Shown here: piece after piece, positions 16,631-25,528 of the stretch
How positions within the stretch are numbered: the first letter of the stretch is position 1
Layout: every line of letters starts with the position of its first letter
Assembly: GCA_017431105.1 (NCBI GenBank)
Contig: JAFRLS010000003.1
Coordinates: forward strand, 177,813 to 241,812
Length of the DNA stretch: 64,000 nt
Direction: 5' to 3'
Source of the DNA: Candidatus Saccharimonadota bacterium
GTDB taxonomy: Bacteria; Patescibacteriota; Saccharimonadia; Saccharimonadales; Saccharimonadaceae
Notes under the pieces: model-generated
What the model was told of the DNA's origin: nothing
Seen by the model: only the letters and a program-made list of their open reading frames with translations
The model's database searches: none
Translations under genes and position numbers: made by a program

Positions 16631-17092
16631 TTACCCGTCGTAGCCGTTGTAGACTCCTTTTCGAGTTTGTCTGCGCCCCTCGCTAGAGCAGCGGCTTGGG
16701 TCCATTCCGAATACGTAACTTTTTCCATTGCATTTTTGTTCGATTTCGCGTTCGAAATCGTAGATACGCGCCGTTAAGGTACAATACGAATGGTTATACT
16801 GAATCATGTTTTCAATCTTTCGTAAAAGAGAACTAAGTTCATGATTCCGTAGGCGACTAAGGTAATATTTTGCCTCACTCTCGTCGAACACTTTGAAGAA
16901 AGGGACATTAGGATAACTCTTAATATCCTCCTCTTTGACTTTATGGAGCGGCAAAATCCCCATTTCCCTTTTTGTGGCTACCAGAAACCGGTATTTGATT
17001 ACCTTAGTACGATAATCCTCGGCCAACCGTCGCCACAAATGCATAACCATTAGCTCGCATTTTGTCCTGTCGAAAAACTCTAAATGTGCCAT
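16631..17092 (-). CDS. Unknown protein inserted between rplK and rplA
   Basis: 153 residues, family not recognised. Start MAHLEFFDRTKCEL; mostly charged and helical, with a tyrosine/arginine-rich centre (YYLSRLRNHELSSLLRKIENMIQYNHSY) and a basic Gly-rich end. No signal peptide, membrane helix or known motif. The ATG at 17092 is chosen because GGGAGGG precedes it by 8 nt. It has its own -35/-10 promoter and its own terminator, so it is a separate transcription unit breaking the usual rplK-rplA pair. Use of AGG, CGG and GGG codons looks richer than in neighbours by eye. Confidence 0.7.
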   Translation of the reverse strand: MAHLEFFDRTKCELMVMHLWRRLAEDYRTKVIKYRFLVATKREMGILPLHKVKEEDIKSYPNVPFFKVFDESEAKYYLSRLRNHELSSLLRKIENMIQYNHSYCTLTARIYDFEREIEQKCNGKSYVFGMDPSRCSSEGRRQTRKGVYNGYDG

Positions 17093-17140
17093 TTTTTCTA
17101 CCCTCCCTAGATTCGGTGAACAAAAAACCACCGTCTTTTA

Positions 17141-17169
17141 ATTATATCACAGTTACAGATAAAAGTCAA
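17141..17169 (-). promoter_or_regulatory. Sigma-70-type promoter of the 16.6-kb unknown gene
   Basis: TTGACT (17164-17169), exact 17-nt spacer, TGA-TATAAT (-10 at 17141-17146) on the minus strand. A leader of about 40 nt with a strong ribosome binding site follows. Confidence 0.8.
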
Positions 17170-17183
17170 TAACACCTAAGTAT

Positions 17184-17213
17184 AAAAAATGAGCCATCCA
17201 AGGCTCATTTTTT
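17184..17213 (-). terminator. Terminator after rplK
   Basis: Palindrome AATGAGCC-ATCCAA-GGCTCATT with A/T runs on both sides, directly downstream of the rplK stop; works for the minus strand and could also stop plus-strand transcription. Confidence 0.85.
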
Positions 17214-17225
17214 ATTAGAGACTGA

Positions 17226-17654
17226 TTAATCTTCTACGGTTACACCCATTGAACGAGCGGTGCCAGCAACGATTTTTACAGCGCCTTCCAAATCAATTGC
17301 ATTGAGCTGGTCCATTTTTTTCTGGGCGATTTCTTCGAGTTGTGCGCGGGTGATTTTGCCAACTTTATCGACGTTTGGCTTGCCAGAACCCTTCTCGATC
17401 TTAATAGCTTCACGAATCAAATCATCTACTGGTTGGCCAAGGCAGGTCCAATCGAAAGTACGGTCTTCGTACACGCGAATATGTACAATTACGTTCTTTC
17501 CCATGAACTCTTTGGTCTTTTCGTTAAATGGATTAATGAAATCCATCATATTAAGGCCCCACTGACCAAGCGTAGAACCAACTGGAGGCCCAGCTGTAGC
17601 TTTACCGCCAGGGATGCGAAGTTTCAAATTACCGATAACTTTTTTCTCTGCCAT
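17226..17654 (-). CDS. rplK: 50S ribosomal protein L11
   Basis: Forms the GTPase-associated centre with 23S rRNA. 142 residues, normal length: N-terminal domain with LRIPGGKATAGPPVGSTLGQWGLNMMDFI and C-terminal RNA-binding domain ending AGTARSMGVTVED. Its own TGA-TATAAT promoter lies about 60 nt upstream near 17707-17712 and AAGGAT precedes the ATG. Downstream it is cut off by a terminator, so rplA is expressed separately. Confidence 0.96.
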   Translation of the reverse strand: MAEKKVIGNLKLRIPGGKATAGPPVGSTLGQWGLNMMDFINPFNEKTKEFMGKNVIVHIRVYEDRTFDWTCLGQPVDDLIREAIKIEKGSGKPNVDKVGKITRAQLEEIAQKKMDQLNAIDLEGAVKIVAGTARSMGVTVED

Positions 17655-17711
17655 CGTAAAATCCTTATTATATTTAATAGTTTAGAAGCAATACGTAACA
17701 GCTTTATTATA

Positions 17712-18257
17712 TCACAATTGTTTTACTTGTAAAGCATCAAGCTCAACAGGTGTCTCACGACCAAACATAGATACCATGACTTTGAGTTTGCCTTTAGCGG
17801 CATCAATTTCGGAAACTGTGCCATCGAATCCTTTGAATGGTCCATCAGTGATTGATACCACTTCGCCAATTTCATATTTAACCGAGAACTTTGGATCCTC
17901 TACGCCCATACGTTTCTTGATTTTAGCGATTTCCTTTTCAGATACTGGTGTTGGTTGAGTACCGGTGCCGATAAACCCAGTTACACCAGGAGTATTACGG
18001 ATAATATACCAGGTTTCATCAGATAATTTCATATCTACTAGTACGTAGCCCTGTAAAATTTTACGATCCACAACTTTACGTTTACCATTTTTAATCTCAA
18101 TTTGTTTTTCTTTTGGCACAATAGCCTCAAAAATCTTATCAGCCATTTCAACAGTGCCAGTACGCTGGTTAATCGAATCGGCCACTTTATCTTCATAGCC
18201 ACTATAGGTAGAGATTGCGTACCATGCACGGGTATCATCATAACGGTTTACTGCCAT
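17712..18257 (-). CDS. nusG: Transcription termination/antitermination protein NusG
   Basis: 181 residues. NGN domain at the N-terminus (WYAISTYSGYEDKVADSINQR) with the family motif LQGYVLVDMKLSDETWYIIRNTPGVTGFIG, then the KOW domain (GEVVSITDGPFKGFDGTVSEID). Normal length. Immediately downstream of secE (9-nt gap), the standard secE-nusG arrangement, so co-transcribed. Couples RNA polymerase to ribosomes and Rho. Confidence 0.96.
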   Translation of the reverse strand: MAVNRYDDTRAWYAISTYSGYEDKVADSINQRTGTVEMADKIFEAIVPKEKQIEIKNGKRKVVDRKILQGYVLVDMKLSDETWYIIRNTPGVTGFIGTGTQPTPVSEKEIAKIKKRMGVEDPKFSVKYEIGEVVSITDGPFKGFDGTVSEIDAAKGKLKVMVSMFGRETPVELDALQVKQL

Positions 18258-18266
18258 TTAAACTCC

Positions 18267-18656
18267 TTATTTTATAATTAAACTAAATAACCAAGTAAAG
18301 AACAAATCGAGTAGTGAAATAAGTGCTACGAATAATGCCGTATAGATTATTACAGCTAGCACCATTTTCCAGGTTGCTTTGCGGTTTGGCCAGCGTACTT
18401 GGCGGATTTCTCGCCATGAGTCACGTATATAGCGTCCAAAAGCCACAAACGGCCTAAAGAGAATGAACACTTTCTTGTTAGATTTAGCTTTCTCGGCCTT
18501 TTTGGCTTCTTTTTCAACCTTTTTGGTAGCTTTGCGATTGGCTTTGACTTGTTTTTTGTCTTTTATTACAACTTTTTTTCGAGTAATCGAAGCCTGTTTT
18601 TCGTCCTTATCTTCGGAAGAATCGCTGGCTTTGATTTTGGTAATTTTTTTTGCCAT
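18267..18656 (-). CDS. secE: Preprotein translocase subunit SecE with long basic N-terminus
   Basis: Essential SecYEG component. 129 residues: a ~65-residue Lys-rich N-terminal extension (KKVEKEAKKAEKAKSNKK), then the SecE core RDSWREIRQVRWPNRKATWKM and one C-terminal membrane helix (VLAVIIYTALFVALISLLDLFF). The extension is far longer than in single-helix SecE proteins. The ATG at 18656 follows GGAG and is preferred over an ATG 18 nt upstream. Confidence 0.9.
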   Translation of the reverse strand: MAKKITKIKASDSSEDKDEKQASITRKKVVIKDKKQVKANRKATKKVEKEAKKAEKAKSNKKVFILFRPFVAFGRYIRDSWREIRQVRWPNRKATWKMVLAVIIYTALFVALISLLDLFFTWLFSLIIK

Positions 18657-18672
18657 TTTACTCCTTTGCATC

Positions 18673-18694
18673 AAAAAAGTCTGATACCAGACTT
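18673..18694 (-). terminator. Terminator between the phosphorylase-like gene and secE
   Basis: AGTCTG-GTAT-CAGACT stem followed by six T on the minus strand, 12 nt downstream of the glucan phosphorylase-like stop. Confidence 0.75.
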
Positions 18695-18706
18695 GTCAAT
18701 AGTATA

Positions 18707-20491
18707 CTACGCGTTTTTGTGCTCGTCAAGATGCTCTTTGAAAAATTCTACGTCACCGAATAGATAATTTAAATAATCTTTGAGCATTCTAGTGCCGGAA
18801 ATAATTGGCAAATATGCTTTAAGTTGTTTTTGAATCAAAAATTCCAAATCAAAATCATTACTCCAGACGCTAATCGCCTCTTCCATGCGTTTATATAACT
18901 CGGTCAACTCTTCTAATTCGTTAGTGCCATGCACATTTAGGTAATTCTCTGCCGATACATCTGCTACACCGCCGTCATGAGTTGAAATTAAAAGATTTAA
19001 GTTGGCGATATCTTTTTCCCAAGACGTACCACAAGCCTCCAGGCCGACAATTGGTATATTTATAGCGGTATTGGAACCACAAGATAGCCCATAAGCTAGT
19101 TTTTCATCATAATCAGCAATATAATGCACGTGGGTGTTCAAAAATTCATCTTCACGAATTCTAGATAGAATATCATATAATTTCCGCGACATCACATTAT
19201 CACCGGTGTGAATTCTGCCAGCGATAATATAATGCGCGTCGCGGTTCAATAAAATCTGCTTCAATTTTACTAAATCTTTAAACGGTAGCTCAGGCCGTTT
19301 ATAGTCTACAAATCGGCGTTTAAAATCGAAAATATAATCCTCATCAGTAAAACTTAAAATTTCACCATTTTGGTCTGGGCGCGTAGATAAAGTTTCGTTT
19401 AAAATTTCTCGCCCAAGGCTTTTTAATTCACGGATTTTATTAGCCGTTAATAACGCTAGGTTTTCAACATAATTTACACTTGGGTAGTTAATATTATCTA
19501 AAATTTCAGATTTTTTATAAAATGCCAAAGTGTCCGGCATCGTCCATTTTTCCAAGTCAATCCCGTTGGTCACAGCCTTGAATTTTACTTTGTTTCCGGC
19601 CACGTCTTTGTAATTTGCTACGCGCGCATGGAGTTTGGAAACACCACTCCTAAGTTCTGCAATTTCAATCGTTATAGAAGATAATCGAATTTTACTATTC
19701 ACGAATTTGTCTTCTAGCCATTTCTTGACGGCCGGAGATTTAAGGTTAGGATAAACGAAGCGCTCAAATTGCGAAGCATCAAACTCGGCCTCCGCGGCCT
19801 GAACCAAAGTATGATTAGTATATAAAGTATGCTTGCGCGTATAAACTACTGCCTCGTAAAAATCCATTCCATTTGATGTTAATTCATCAAGCCTTGCTAA
19901 CGCTGCAAAAAAAGTTGCTACTTCATTTAATTGCATAATGGCTGGTTTTAAACCTAATAACTTCAACGCTGCATATCCGCCAAACCCAAGCGCCACTTCT
20001 TGATACAAACGATGGTCTGATCCGCTCATATTAGAATATAGTTCGCCAAAATTTGGCTCAGTAATACAAATAATTCGGGTGTTTTTGAATTTTTTTTCAA
20101 TAACTTCTAATGGACAGAGATTATCGCAACATTTGATATTTACTGTATCTACTAAACGATAACCAAATTTGTGGTAATCGACATTAATATTTTCGTCTAT
20201 TACTTTGCCATCTTGAATTATTTGATGTATTTCTTTCGGGTAAAATGGCGTGATTAGTACAAAAGGTACTCCAGTTTGCTCGGCCAAACGTCTAGTATCA
20301 GCTGCCAACACACCGAGCCCACCACCACCGCGGATGCCATTTTCTTGGTCGTAAATTTCAATTGTCCAATATGTATAAGGTCGCTCTGGCGAAAGCATTC
20401 TTGTTAGACGCTTACGTTCAACTGCTTCTTCAAAATCATCAATATCCTCGATATTTTCTAGCGGATGATAAAAATATGGTTCGTCTTCCAT
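18707..20491 (-). CDS. Alpha-glucan phosphorylase-like glycosyltransferase (GT35 related)
   Basis: 594 residues. Features shared with the short GlgP branch of GT35: an N-terminal GGGGLGVLAADTRRLAEQ, a central LNEVATFFAALARL resembling the LNEGHSAF region, FKRRFVDYKRPELPF in the sugar-phosphate part, and IVGLEACGTSWEKDIANLNLLISTHDGG resembling the EASGTSGMK...LNGxLxxSxLDGW stretch that holds the PLP lysine. The lysine is present but its surroundings differ, so phosphorolysis versus another glucosyl transfer is open. It would act on cytoplasmic alpha-1,4-glucan and fits with GT4, GH57 and GH97 genes at 32-41 kb. TATAAT lies about 10 nt upstream of the ATG. Confidence 0.65.
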   Translation of the reverse strand: MEDEPYFYHPLENIEDIDDFEEAVERKRLTRMLSPERPYTYWTIEIYDQENGIRGGGGLGVLAADTRRLAEQTGVPFVLITPFYPKEIHQIIQDGKVIDENINVDYHKFGYRLVDTVNIKCCDNLCPLEVIEKKFKNTRIICITEPNFGELYSNMSGSDHRLYQEVALGFGGYAALKLLGLKPAIMQLNEVATFFAALARLDELTSNGMDFYEAVVYTRKHTLYTNHTLVQAAEAEFDASQFERFVYPNLKSPAVKKWLEDKFVNSKIRLSSITIEIAELRSGVSKLHARVANYKDVAGNKVKFKAVTNGIDLEKWTMPDTLAFYKKSEILDNINYPSVNYVENLALLTANKIRELKSLGREILNETLSTRPDQNGEILSFTDEDYIFDFKRRFVDYKRPELPFKDLVKLKQILLNRDAHYIIAGRIHTGDNVMSRKLYDILSRIREDEFLNTHVHYIADYDEKLAYGLSCGSNTAINIPIVGLEACGTSWEKDIANLNLLISTHDGGVADVSAENYLNVHGTNELEELTELYKRMEEAISVWSNDFDLEFLIQKQLKAYLPIISGTRMLKDYLNYLFGDVEFFKEHLDEHKNA

Positions 20492-20512
20492 TCCGCTTAT
20501 GATTATATCATA

Positions 20513-21475
20513 TTAGTACCAAAATTCTTTTGGTAATTTATCGGCGATACGTTTATGAAAGTCCCAGTCAAAACCATCTAGTCGCTTAGTATCTTTGGTT
20601 CTAAAATAGGTCTTTTTAATGTAGTCTGCGGTCATGATTTCGCCAGGTATCAAGTCATAATGCTTTTTAATATTGAGCCCACGTCCATAGTTTTTGGGCG
20701 GTTTTATGGCGATCGGCAAAAAGTCGCAATCTATATCCTTGTCTTGATAGAGCTTTACGGCCAGCATCGACATGGTCGGGATGATATCTTCTTTTTTGTC
20801 GTAGACATCCTTATTTTTGAATACCGTAGCTTGACGCGTAGCTGAAGGTGCCACAAAGATTACGCCACCTTCTTTTAAAATATCGTGCGATAGATTAGTG
20901 TAAATATCACGAAATTCACGTTTAATACGATTGCCGGCATCGTAAAGCGGAGTACCCTCTTTTAGATTCATCTTTTTCCAAGTTGAAGGCGTGATAGTCG
21001 GCGTAATAATAAATCCAAGTCGTTTGATTCGCTCGTAATTTGGCGCCAAGGCTTCATACCAAGGCAAATTTACAGGAAAACAGGTTATTTTATCGCCCAT
21101 GAGATCAGTTTTCATAGTCATAATACGACCAATTTCACCCAGAGACGGATGATTAAAGCCTATGACTAAACCATTTTCAACGTTTTTCGGCATCTTATCA
21201 TATGAGCCCGGGGCGATTTTCGATAAAACTCGGACTAGTTTCTCTTGTGCTGCTTTATTATGCTTAGTAGGGTTGTTTTTTGGCCCGGTAGTACGAAAAA
21301 AATAATTCACTACAGCATTGCAAGCTTTACCGACTTTTACCATTTCTTTGCGTAAATCTTCAGCGCCAAGTGAATCTAACAACGAATAATTTTCATGTTG
21401 AATTTTATCAATAATTTCTTCAGCGGATAGTTTTTGTAGTTCGGTTTTTGTGAAAATTTTTTTCTTCATAGGCAT
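20513..21475 (-). CDS. Divergent glycerophosphate acyltransferase (PlsC/PlsB-like)
   Basis: 320 residues, soluble-looking. The segment VIGFNHPSLGEIGRIM resembles the catalytic H-x4-D block but reads NHPSLGE, with Glu in place of Asp, and GGVIFVAPSATRQ resembles the FPEGTRS block. A role in acylating glycerol-3-phosphate or lysophosphatidate would complete the lipid route with the acyl-CoA ligase, cdsA and pgsA. No membrane helix is obvious. Extended -10 TGC-TATAAT (21482-21487) is 6 nt before the ATG (leaderless). The family call depends on two short motifs. Confidence 0.55.
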   Translation of the reverse strand: MPMKKKIFTKTELQKLSAEEIIDKIQHENYSLLDSLGAEDLRKEMVKVGKACNAVVNYFFRTTGPKNNPTKHNKAAQEKLVRVLSKIAPGSYDKMPKNVENGLVIGFNHPSLGEIGRIMTMKTDLMGDKITCFPVNLPWYEALAPNYERIKRLGFIITPTITPSTWKKMNLKEGTPLYDAGNRIKREFRDIYTNLSHDILKEGGVIFVAPSATRQATVFKNKDVYDKKEDIIPTMSMLAVKLYQDKDIDCDFLPIAIKPPKNYGRGLNIKKHYDLIPGEIMTADYIKKTYFRTKDTKRLDGFDWDFHKRIADKLPKEFWY

Positions 21476-21524
21476 GAGACCATTATAGCATTTTTTATCC
21501 TTTTATGATAGAATATAAGCACGC

Positions 21525-21599
21525 TGGGGATTCGCCAAGCGGTAAGGCAGTGGGTTCTGGTCCCACCATTCGGGGGTTCGAATCCCTCATCCCCAGCCA
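21525..21599 (+). tRNA. tRNA-Gln (anticodon CTG)
   Basis: Cloverleaf folds with the unpaired T1 typical of bacterial tRNA-Gln, D-arm GCCAAGCGGTAAGGC, anticodon stem GTGGG/CCCAC around TTCTGGT, T-arm GGGGGTTCGAATCCCTC and an encoded CCA. A TAGAAT-like -10 lies just upstream. Confidence 0.95.
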
Positions 21600-21636
21600 C
21601 GAGAATTGTCCTAACTGATAAGAATAGCTTTATCTA

Positions 21637-21665
21637 TTGCAAAAATACACAAAATCTGTTATAAT
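21637..21665 (+). promoter_or_regulatory. Sigma-70-type promoter of the coiled-coil gene
   Basis: TTGCAA (21637-21642), exact 17-nt spacer, TATAAT (21660-21665). A leader of about 55 nt with GAAAGG before the start follows. Confidence 0.75.
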
Positions 21666-21728
21666 ATAGTGCATGAACTTAGTTTTCAAGTTTGTTCTTT
21701 TATTTTTTTTGAAAGGTTGGTGATATGG

Positions 21729-22277
21729 ATGTTAGCAGAAACCGAATTGGATCGTTTGAAAGCAAAGAAACAGGACGCCTTTATAAAGAAGCAGACACTA
21801 TTTAGAGAGTGTAAAGACATAAAAAGACGTATAGACGACCTGTATAGCGAATCTCGGCAGATTTTCGATGAAAAGGCCTATGCTTATGACGAAATGAAAC
21901 GTTTGGAGAAGAAAGATAGGAACGAAGAAGATGCACGACGTTGGCACGATGAAGCTCGTAAACATCAAGATATCTATGAGCTTCTTGAGCAAAAAATTGC
22001 TGAACTTTGTAAGGAAAAGGAATCAGTAAAGCGGAAGGTTGATAGTATGAAACCTAAGAAGTATTCTGATGAGTTTAACCGAGCAAAGAATGCTTTCAGG
22101 TGTGCTAAGGCACGATATGAGTCTATTCAAGGTGAACTTAGGGCTGCCAGGCGTGAGCGTGATCGCAAGAAAAATGAATTTGAAGTAGCCCAAACAGAAT
22201 ACAGCGAGGCCGAAGTAAATTACTGTTTCGAACTAAGAAATAGTAAATCTATGAAAAAGCGTAAAGCCACAACCTAA
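21729..22277 (+). CDS. Coiled-coil protein of unknown function
   Basis: 182 residues, almost wholly charged alpha-helix with heptad-like spacing (ECKDIKRRIDDLYSESRQIFDEKAYAYDEMKRLEKK; EFNRAKNAFRCAKARYESIQGELRAARRERDRKK). No membrane segment or enzymatic motif. Own -35/-10 promoter upstream and own terminator downstream. The start is uncertain: the ATG at 21725 has a better distance to GAAAGG but opens another frame that encodes 26 residues (ending ...RLYKEADTI) and stops just where this frame continues FRECKDIKRR, so a recent 1-nt shift or frame switch is possible. Confidence 0.6.
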   Translation: MLAETELDRLKAKKQDAFIKKQTLFRECKDIKRRIDDLYSESRQIFDEKAYAYDEMKRLEKKDRNEEDARRWHDEARKHQDIYELLEQKIAELCKEKESVKRKVDSMKPKKYSDEFNRAKNAFRCAKARYESIQGELRAARRERDRKKNEFEVAQTEYSEAEVNYCFELRNSKSMKKRKATT

Positions 22278-22285
22278 AACCAGAA

Positions 22286-22312
22286 AACGTCGAGTTTAAC
22301 TCGGCGTTTTTT
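22286..22312 (+). terminator. Terminator of the coiled-coil gene
   Basis: 11-bp stem AACGTCGAGTT / AACTCGGCGTT with one G-T pair, followed by six T on the plus strand; it overlaps the end of the convergent ABC transporter gene. Confidence 0.85.
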
Positions 22313-25300
22313 ATTCGCTACGGAGCGCTTCAACCGGATCTTTCTTTGCTGCGGCCTTTGCTGGGATTAAGCCACCAATCAAAGTCAGAATTACGCTAAG
22401 GACAATCAATATTAATGCGCTTACTGGCACTAATGTTGCTGATAAAGGTATGTCTCCAGTAAAATGATGTAAAACTAAGTTGATGATCGGGATGCAGATA
22501 TACGAAATAATTATACCGAATATGCCAGACAATAACCCGACGATGAATGTTTCGGCATTAAATATATTGGAAATATTACGTTTGGAAGCGCCAATTGCAC
22601 GTAAAATACCAATCTCTTTTGTTCTTTCATAAACCGAAATGTAAGTAATAATCCCGATCATAATTGATGACACGATGAGCGAAATAGAAACAAACGCAAT
22701 TAAAACATACGATACGGCATCCACAATAGTTTTTACGCTGGACATTAAGATCCCTGTCGTATCAGTGTAATCAATTACTTTGTCGTCTTGGTCGTAAGAG
22801 CGCATCAAATCATTATAATTATCCAAAAAATCAATAAAATGTGTCTTACCATCAAAAGTATTAAAATAAAATGAAATTTGAGTCGGATCGTTTAAATCTT
22901 GATATCCCAACATTGATAAATTTCCTGCCAGAGTAGACTTTTTCTTGGTGAACATAGCTGTCACTACGCGCGACAGTTCATCTTCTGTAAAATTCAACTT
23001 AAATGCACCAATAATTGCATCCTGGTCCACATGGAAGGCATTAGCAAAACTACTAGTAAGATACGAAGTTAGCCCCATCACACTAGACGCAATTTTAGCC
23101 TTCATCGTCAGTTCGGTTAAATTAATCGCCAAAGTTTTAATAATTTGCTCGATTGTTGCATTAGTCTCGGGCATATTGAGGATTGAGGCCTTTAAAAGCC
23201 CGGTGTAAATCGTCTTGAAGCTAAAATTTTCCGATTCTGGAATTTGATATTTTTCTTCTAGTTCTACAAAATTTTGTGTCGCCATAAATTCGTCCGCGTA
23301 ATCGTTCATTTTAGTCGGGTCAAAATCAGGCTCTGCCATTTTGTTAGCGATAAAAGTCGCAAAATTCGTCTTTAATTCCGTTAATTCATTACTTAACTCA
23401 TCCTGTATTGGCGAAATATCTGCCGTTATATCACTTAATATTTCAGTTAGATATTTTGTGGTTTCTGCAGTAATAGCATTTTGGTCTAGTTTCACGCCAA
23501 AAGCCTGCGCAAGTTTCTCGTTGTCAATTGATACTAAATCCGAAAATTCAAAGTCAAAATCATTCCCCTCCTCACCAAATTTAGTATTAGAAAAAATGTC
23601 AACTTCCGGGTTTTCTAGTTGTTTTTTTACAACTTCGGTTGTGGAGGCATTGTTTACAATATGTGTAACTAATGACGGTAAATATGCTACGCCACTACCG
23701 CCAGACATAAGTTCCGCGTCCATTACGGCTACACCAGTAATTTTTAATTTTTCTGCGTTTTGATAAACATTTTTCATGTATTCTTTATCACTAGTCATAT
23801 CCTCGTAAACAGCATATTTGCTATTGAATTTATAAATATTCGTAGCAGCCACCAAACGCAAGTCTACGTTTAATAAATCGTCGTAAGTGAGCACCAAAGG
23901 CTCGTTATGGATATCAGCGCTCTCACCACTCATAATCTTAGAAACAATTTTATTTAGCTCGTCAGTATCATGGAACCCAAGCGAATATGTTAACACTTCC
24001 GAAATTTCATCACGATTATTCAAGACAACTAATAGCTCGTTGTATTTTTCTGGATATCGTCCGGCTAAAAGTTCGGTGTCGTTCTTCAAATTCTCAAGCT
24101 CAAATTGTCTAAACACAGATGTCATTGAAGAGTAATTTCTAAGTAATGATGTTTCCCCGACTAAAGACGTAAATAATGTACTTGGATTCATTTTGGCAAT
24201 TGCACCAGTTGCATCCACGGTGTAAATTAGTGGGTCTACATTATATTCATATTCCATTAAACGAATATCATCCTCAACTTCATCATAATGTTTTTCAAGA
24301 TATTTTCTAAAACTCACCAAATCATTATTTGAAACTGTGCCTAGCGTAGAAGTTAAAACCTGATTCTCATGCAATTTTCCGTCACCAACGTCACTATTAC
24401 CACCAGCTAAATTTAGCAAAATGCCAGTCACATCAGCAGATTCTTTCATTAAGGCGAGCGGATAAGAAGTTAAAGTATCTTCTTCGATTTTATCAATATA
24501 ATTTTGGAAACCAGTCGATACCGCCAAAATCAATGCAATACCGATAATGCCAATTGAGCCAGCAAATGCTACTAATATTGTGCGTCCTTTTTTAGTTAAT
24601 AAATTATTGAGTGATAATGAGAGTGCGGTCAAAAACGACATTTTAGTTTTGCGGCGCTTTCTAATTGATTCCGCTACATCTAAATTAGTCTTAACTTTAC
24701 CATCATATGGATTAGAATCGGAAGTAATTTTGCCATCCTTCAATTTAATAATGCGAGTCGCGTATTCATCTGCTAGGTCTGGATTGTGTGTAACCATGAT
24801 TACTAATTTAGATTTAGCAATCTCCTTTAATAAATCCATAATTTGTAAACTGGTATCAGAATCGAGAGCCCCAGTTGGCTCATCTGCTAGTAGAATATCT
24901 GGATCATTGACGAGCGCCCTTGCGATCGCCACGCGTTGCATCTGCCCGCCCGAAAGTTGATTTGGTTTTTTGTTGATTTGGTCCTTCAACCCCACGTCTT
25001 CTAGTGCTTTTTTGGCTCTCCGATTCGCTTCGCGTTTTGAAATCCCAGACAAAGTCAAAGCTAACTTCACATTTGCTAACACCGTCTGATGTGGAATTAA
25101 ATTATAGCTTTGGAACACGAATCCAATTCGGTGGTTACGATACGAATCCCAATCTTTATCACGAAAATCCTTCGTACTAATTTCGTTGACTTTTAAATCG
25201 CCAGTAGTGTAATGATCGAGCCCACCAATTATATTAAGTAGGGTAGTTTTGCCAGAACCGGATGGTCCTAAAATTGCCGCAAATTCCGAAGCACGAAAAT

Positions 25301-25379
25301 TAATCGACACCTTATCGAGGGCCTTATGTTTCAACCCACCAGTCTCATAGACCTTTGTAACTCCCCTTAACTCCAACAT
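22311..25379 (-). CDS. MacB-like ABC transporter, fused ATPase and permease with large extracytoplasmic domain
   Basis: 1022 residues. Residues 1-225 are an ABC ATPase of the LolD/MacB type: Walker A GPSGSGKTT, signature LSGGQMQR, Walker B ILLADEPTGALDS. A first membrane helix near residue 265 (ILVAFAGSIGIIGIALILAVSTGF) is followed by some 600 residues outside the membrane, then a C-terminal FtsX-like domain with three helices including KEIGILRAIGASKRNI. The external part is much larger than the ~200-residue MacB domain. Likely a mechanotransmission pump exporting peptides or lipoproteins or acting on the envelope. No separate outer-membrane or fusion partner is nearby. Confidence 0.88.
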   Translation of the reverse strand: MLELRGVTKVYETGGLKHKALDKVSINFRASEFAAILGPSGSGKTTLLNIIGGLDHYTTGDLKVNEISTKDFRDKDWDSYRNHRIGFVFQSYNLIPHQTVLANVKLALTLSGISKREANRRAKKALEDVGLKDQINKKPNQLSGGQMQRVAIARALVNDPDILLADEPTGALDSDTSLQIMDLLKEIAKSKLVIMVTHNPDLADEYATRIIKLKDGKITSDSNPYDGKVKTNLDVAESIRKRRKTKMSFLTALSLSLNNLLTKKGRTILVAFAGSIGIIGIALILAVSTGFQNYIDKIEEDTLTSYPLALMKESADVTGILLNLAGGNSDVGDGKLHENQVLTSTLGTVSNNDLVSFRKYLEKHYDEVEDDIRLMEYEYNVDPLIYTVDATGAIAKMNPSTLFTSLVGETSLLRNYSSMTSVFRQFELENLKNDTELLAGRYPEKYNELLVVLNNRDEISEVLTYSLGFHDTDELNKIVSKIMSGESADIHNEPLVLTYDDLLNVDLRLVAATNIYKFNSKYAVYEDMTSDKEYMKNVYQNAEKLKITGVAVMDAELMSGGSGVAYLPSLVTHIVNNASTTEVVKKQLENPEVDIFSNTKFGEEGNDFDFEFSDLVSIDNEKLAQAFGVKLDQNAITAETTKYLTEILSDITADISPIQDELSNELTELKTNFATFIANKMAEPDFDPTKMNDYADEFMATQNFVELEEKYQIPESENFSFKTIYTGLLKASILNMPETNATIEQIIKTLAINLTELTMKAKIASSVMGLTSYLTSSFANAFHVDQDAIIGAFKLNFTEDELSRVVTAMFTKKKSTLAGNLSMLGYQDLNDPTQISFYFNTFDGKTHFIDFLDNYNDLMRSYDQDDKVIDYTDTTGILMSSVKTIVDAVSYVLIAFVSISLIVSSIMIGIITYISVYERTKEIGILRAIGASKRNISNIFNAETFIVGLLSGIFGIIISYICIPIINLVLHHFTGDIPLSATLVPVSALILIVLSVILTLIGGLIPAKAAAKKDPVEALRSE

Positions 25380-25528
25380 ATAATATATATATTATATCAT
25401 GCTCAAAGTTTTTTGCTTATATAAATATAAATATTAATCTTCATTGCCCAAAACTCATCACAAAAATCTTGCTAAAAAAGCTTTACCGCGTTATAATAAG
25501 GATAAACATAAGGGAGTAGCATATAAAA

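Noticed and set aside
24547..24960. 137-codon plus-strand frame
   Set aside because: Shadow of the ABC ATPase domain on the opposite strand, no recognisable protein features.
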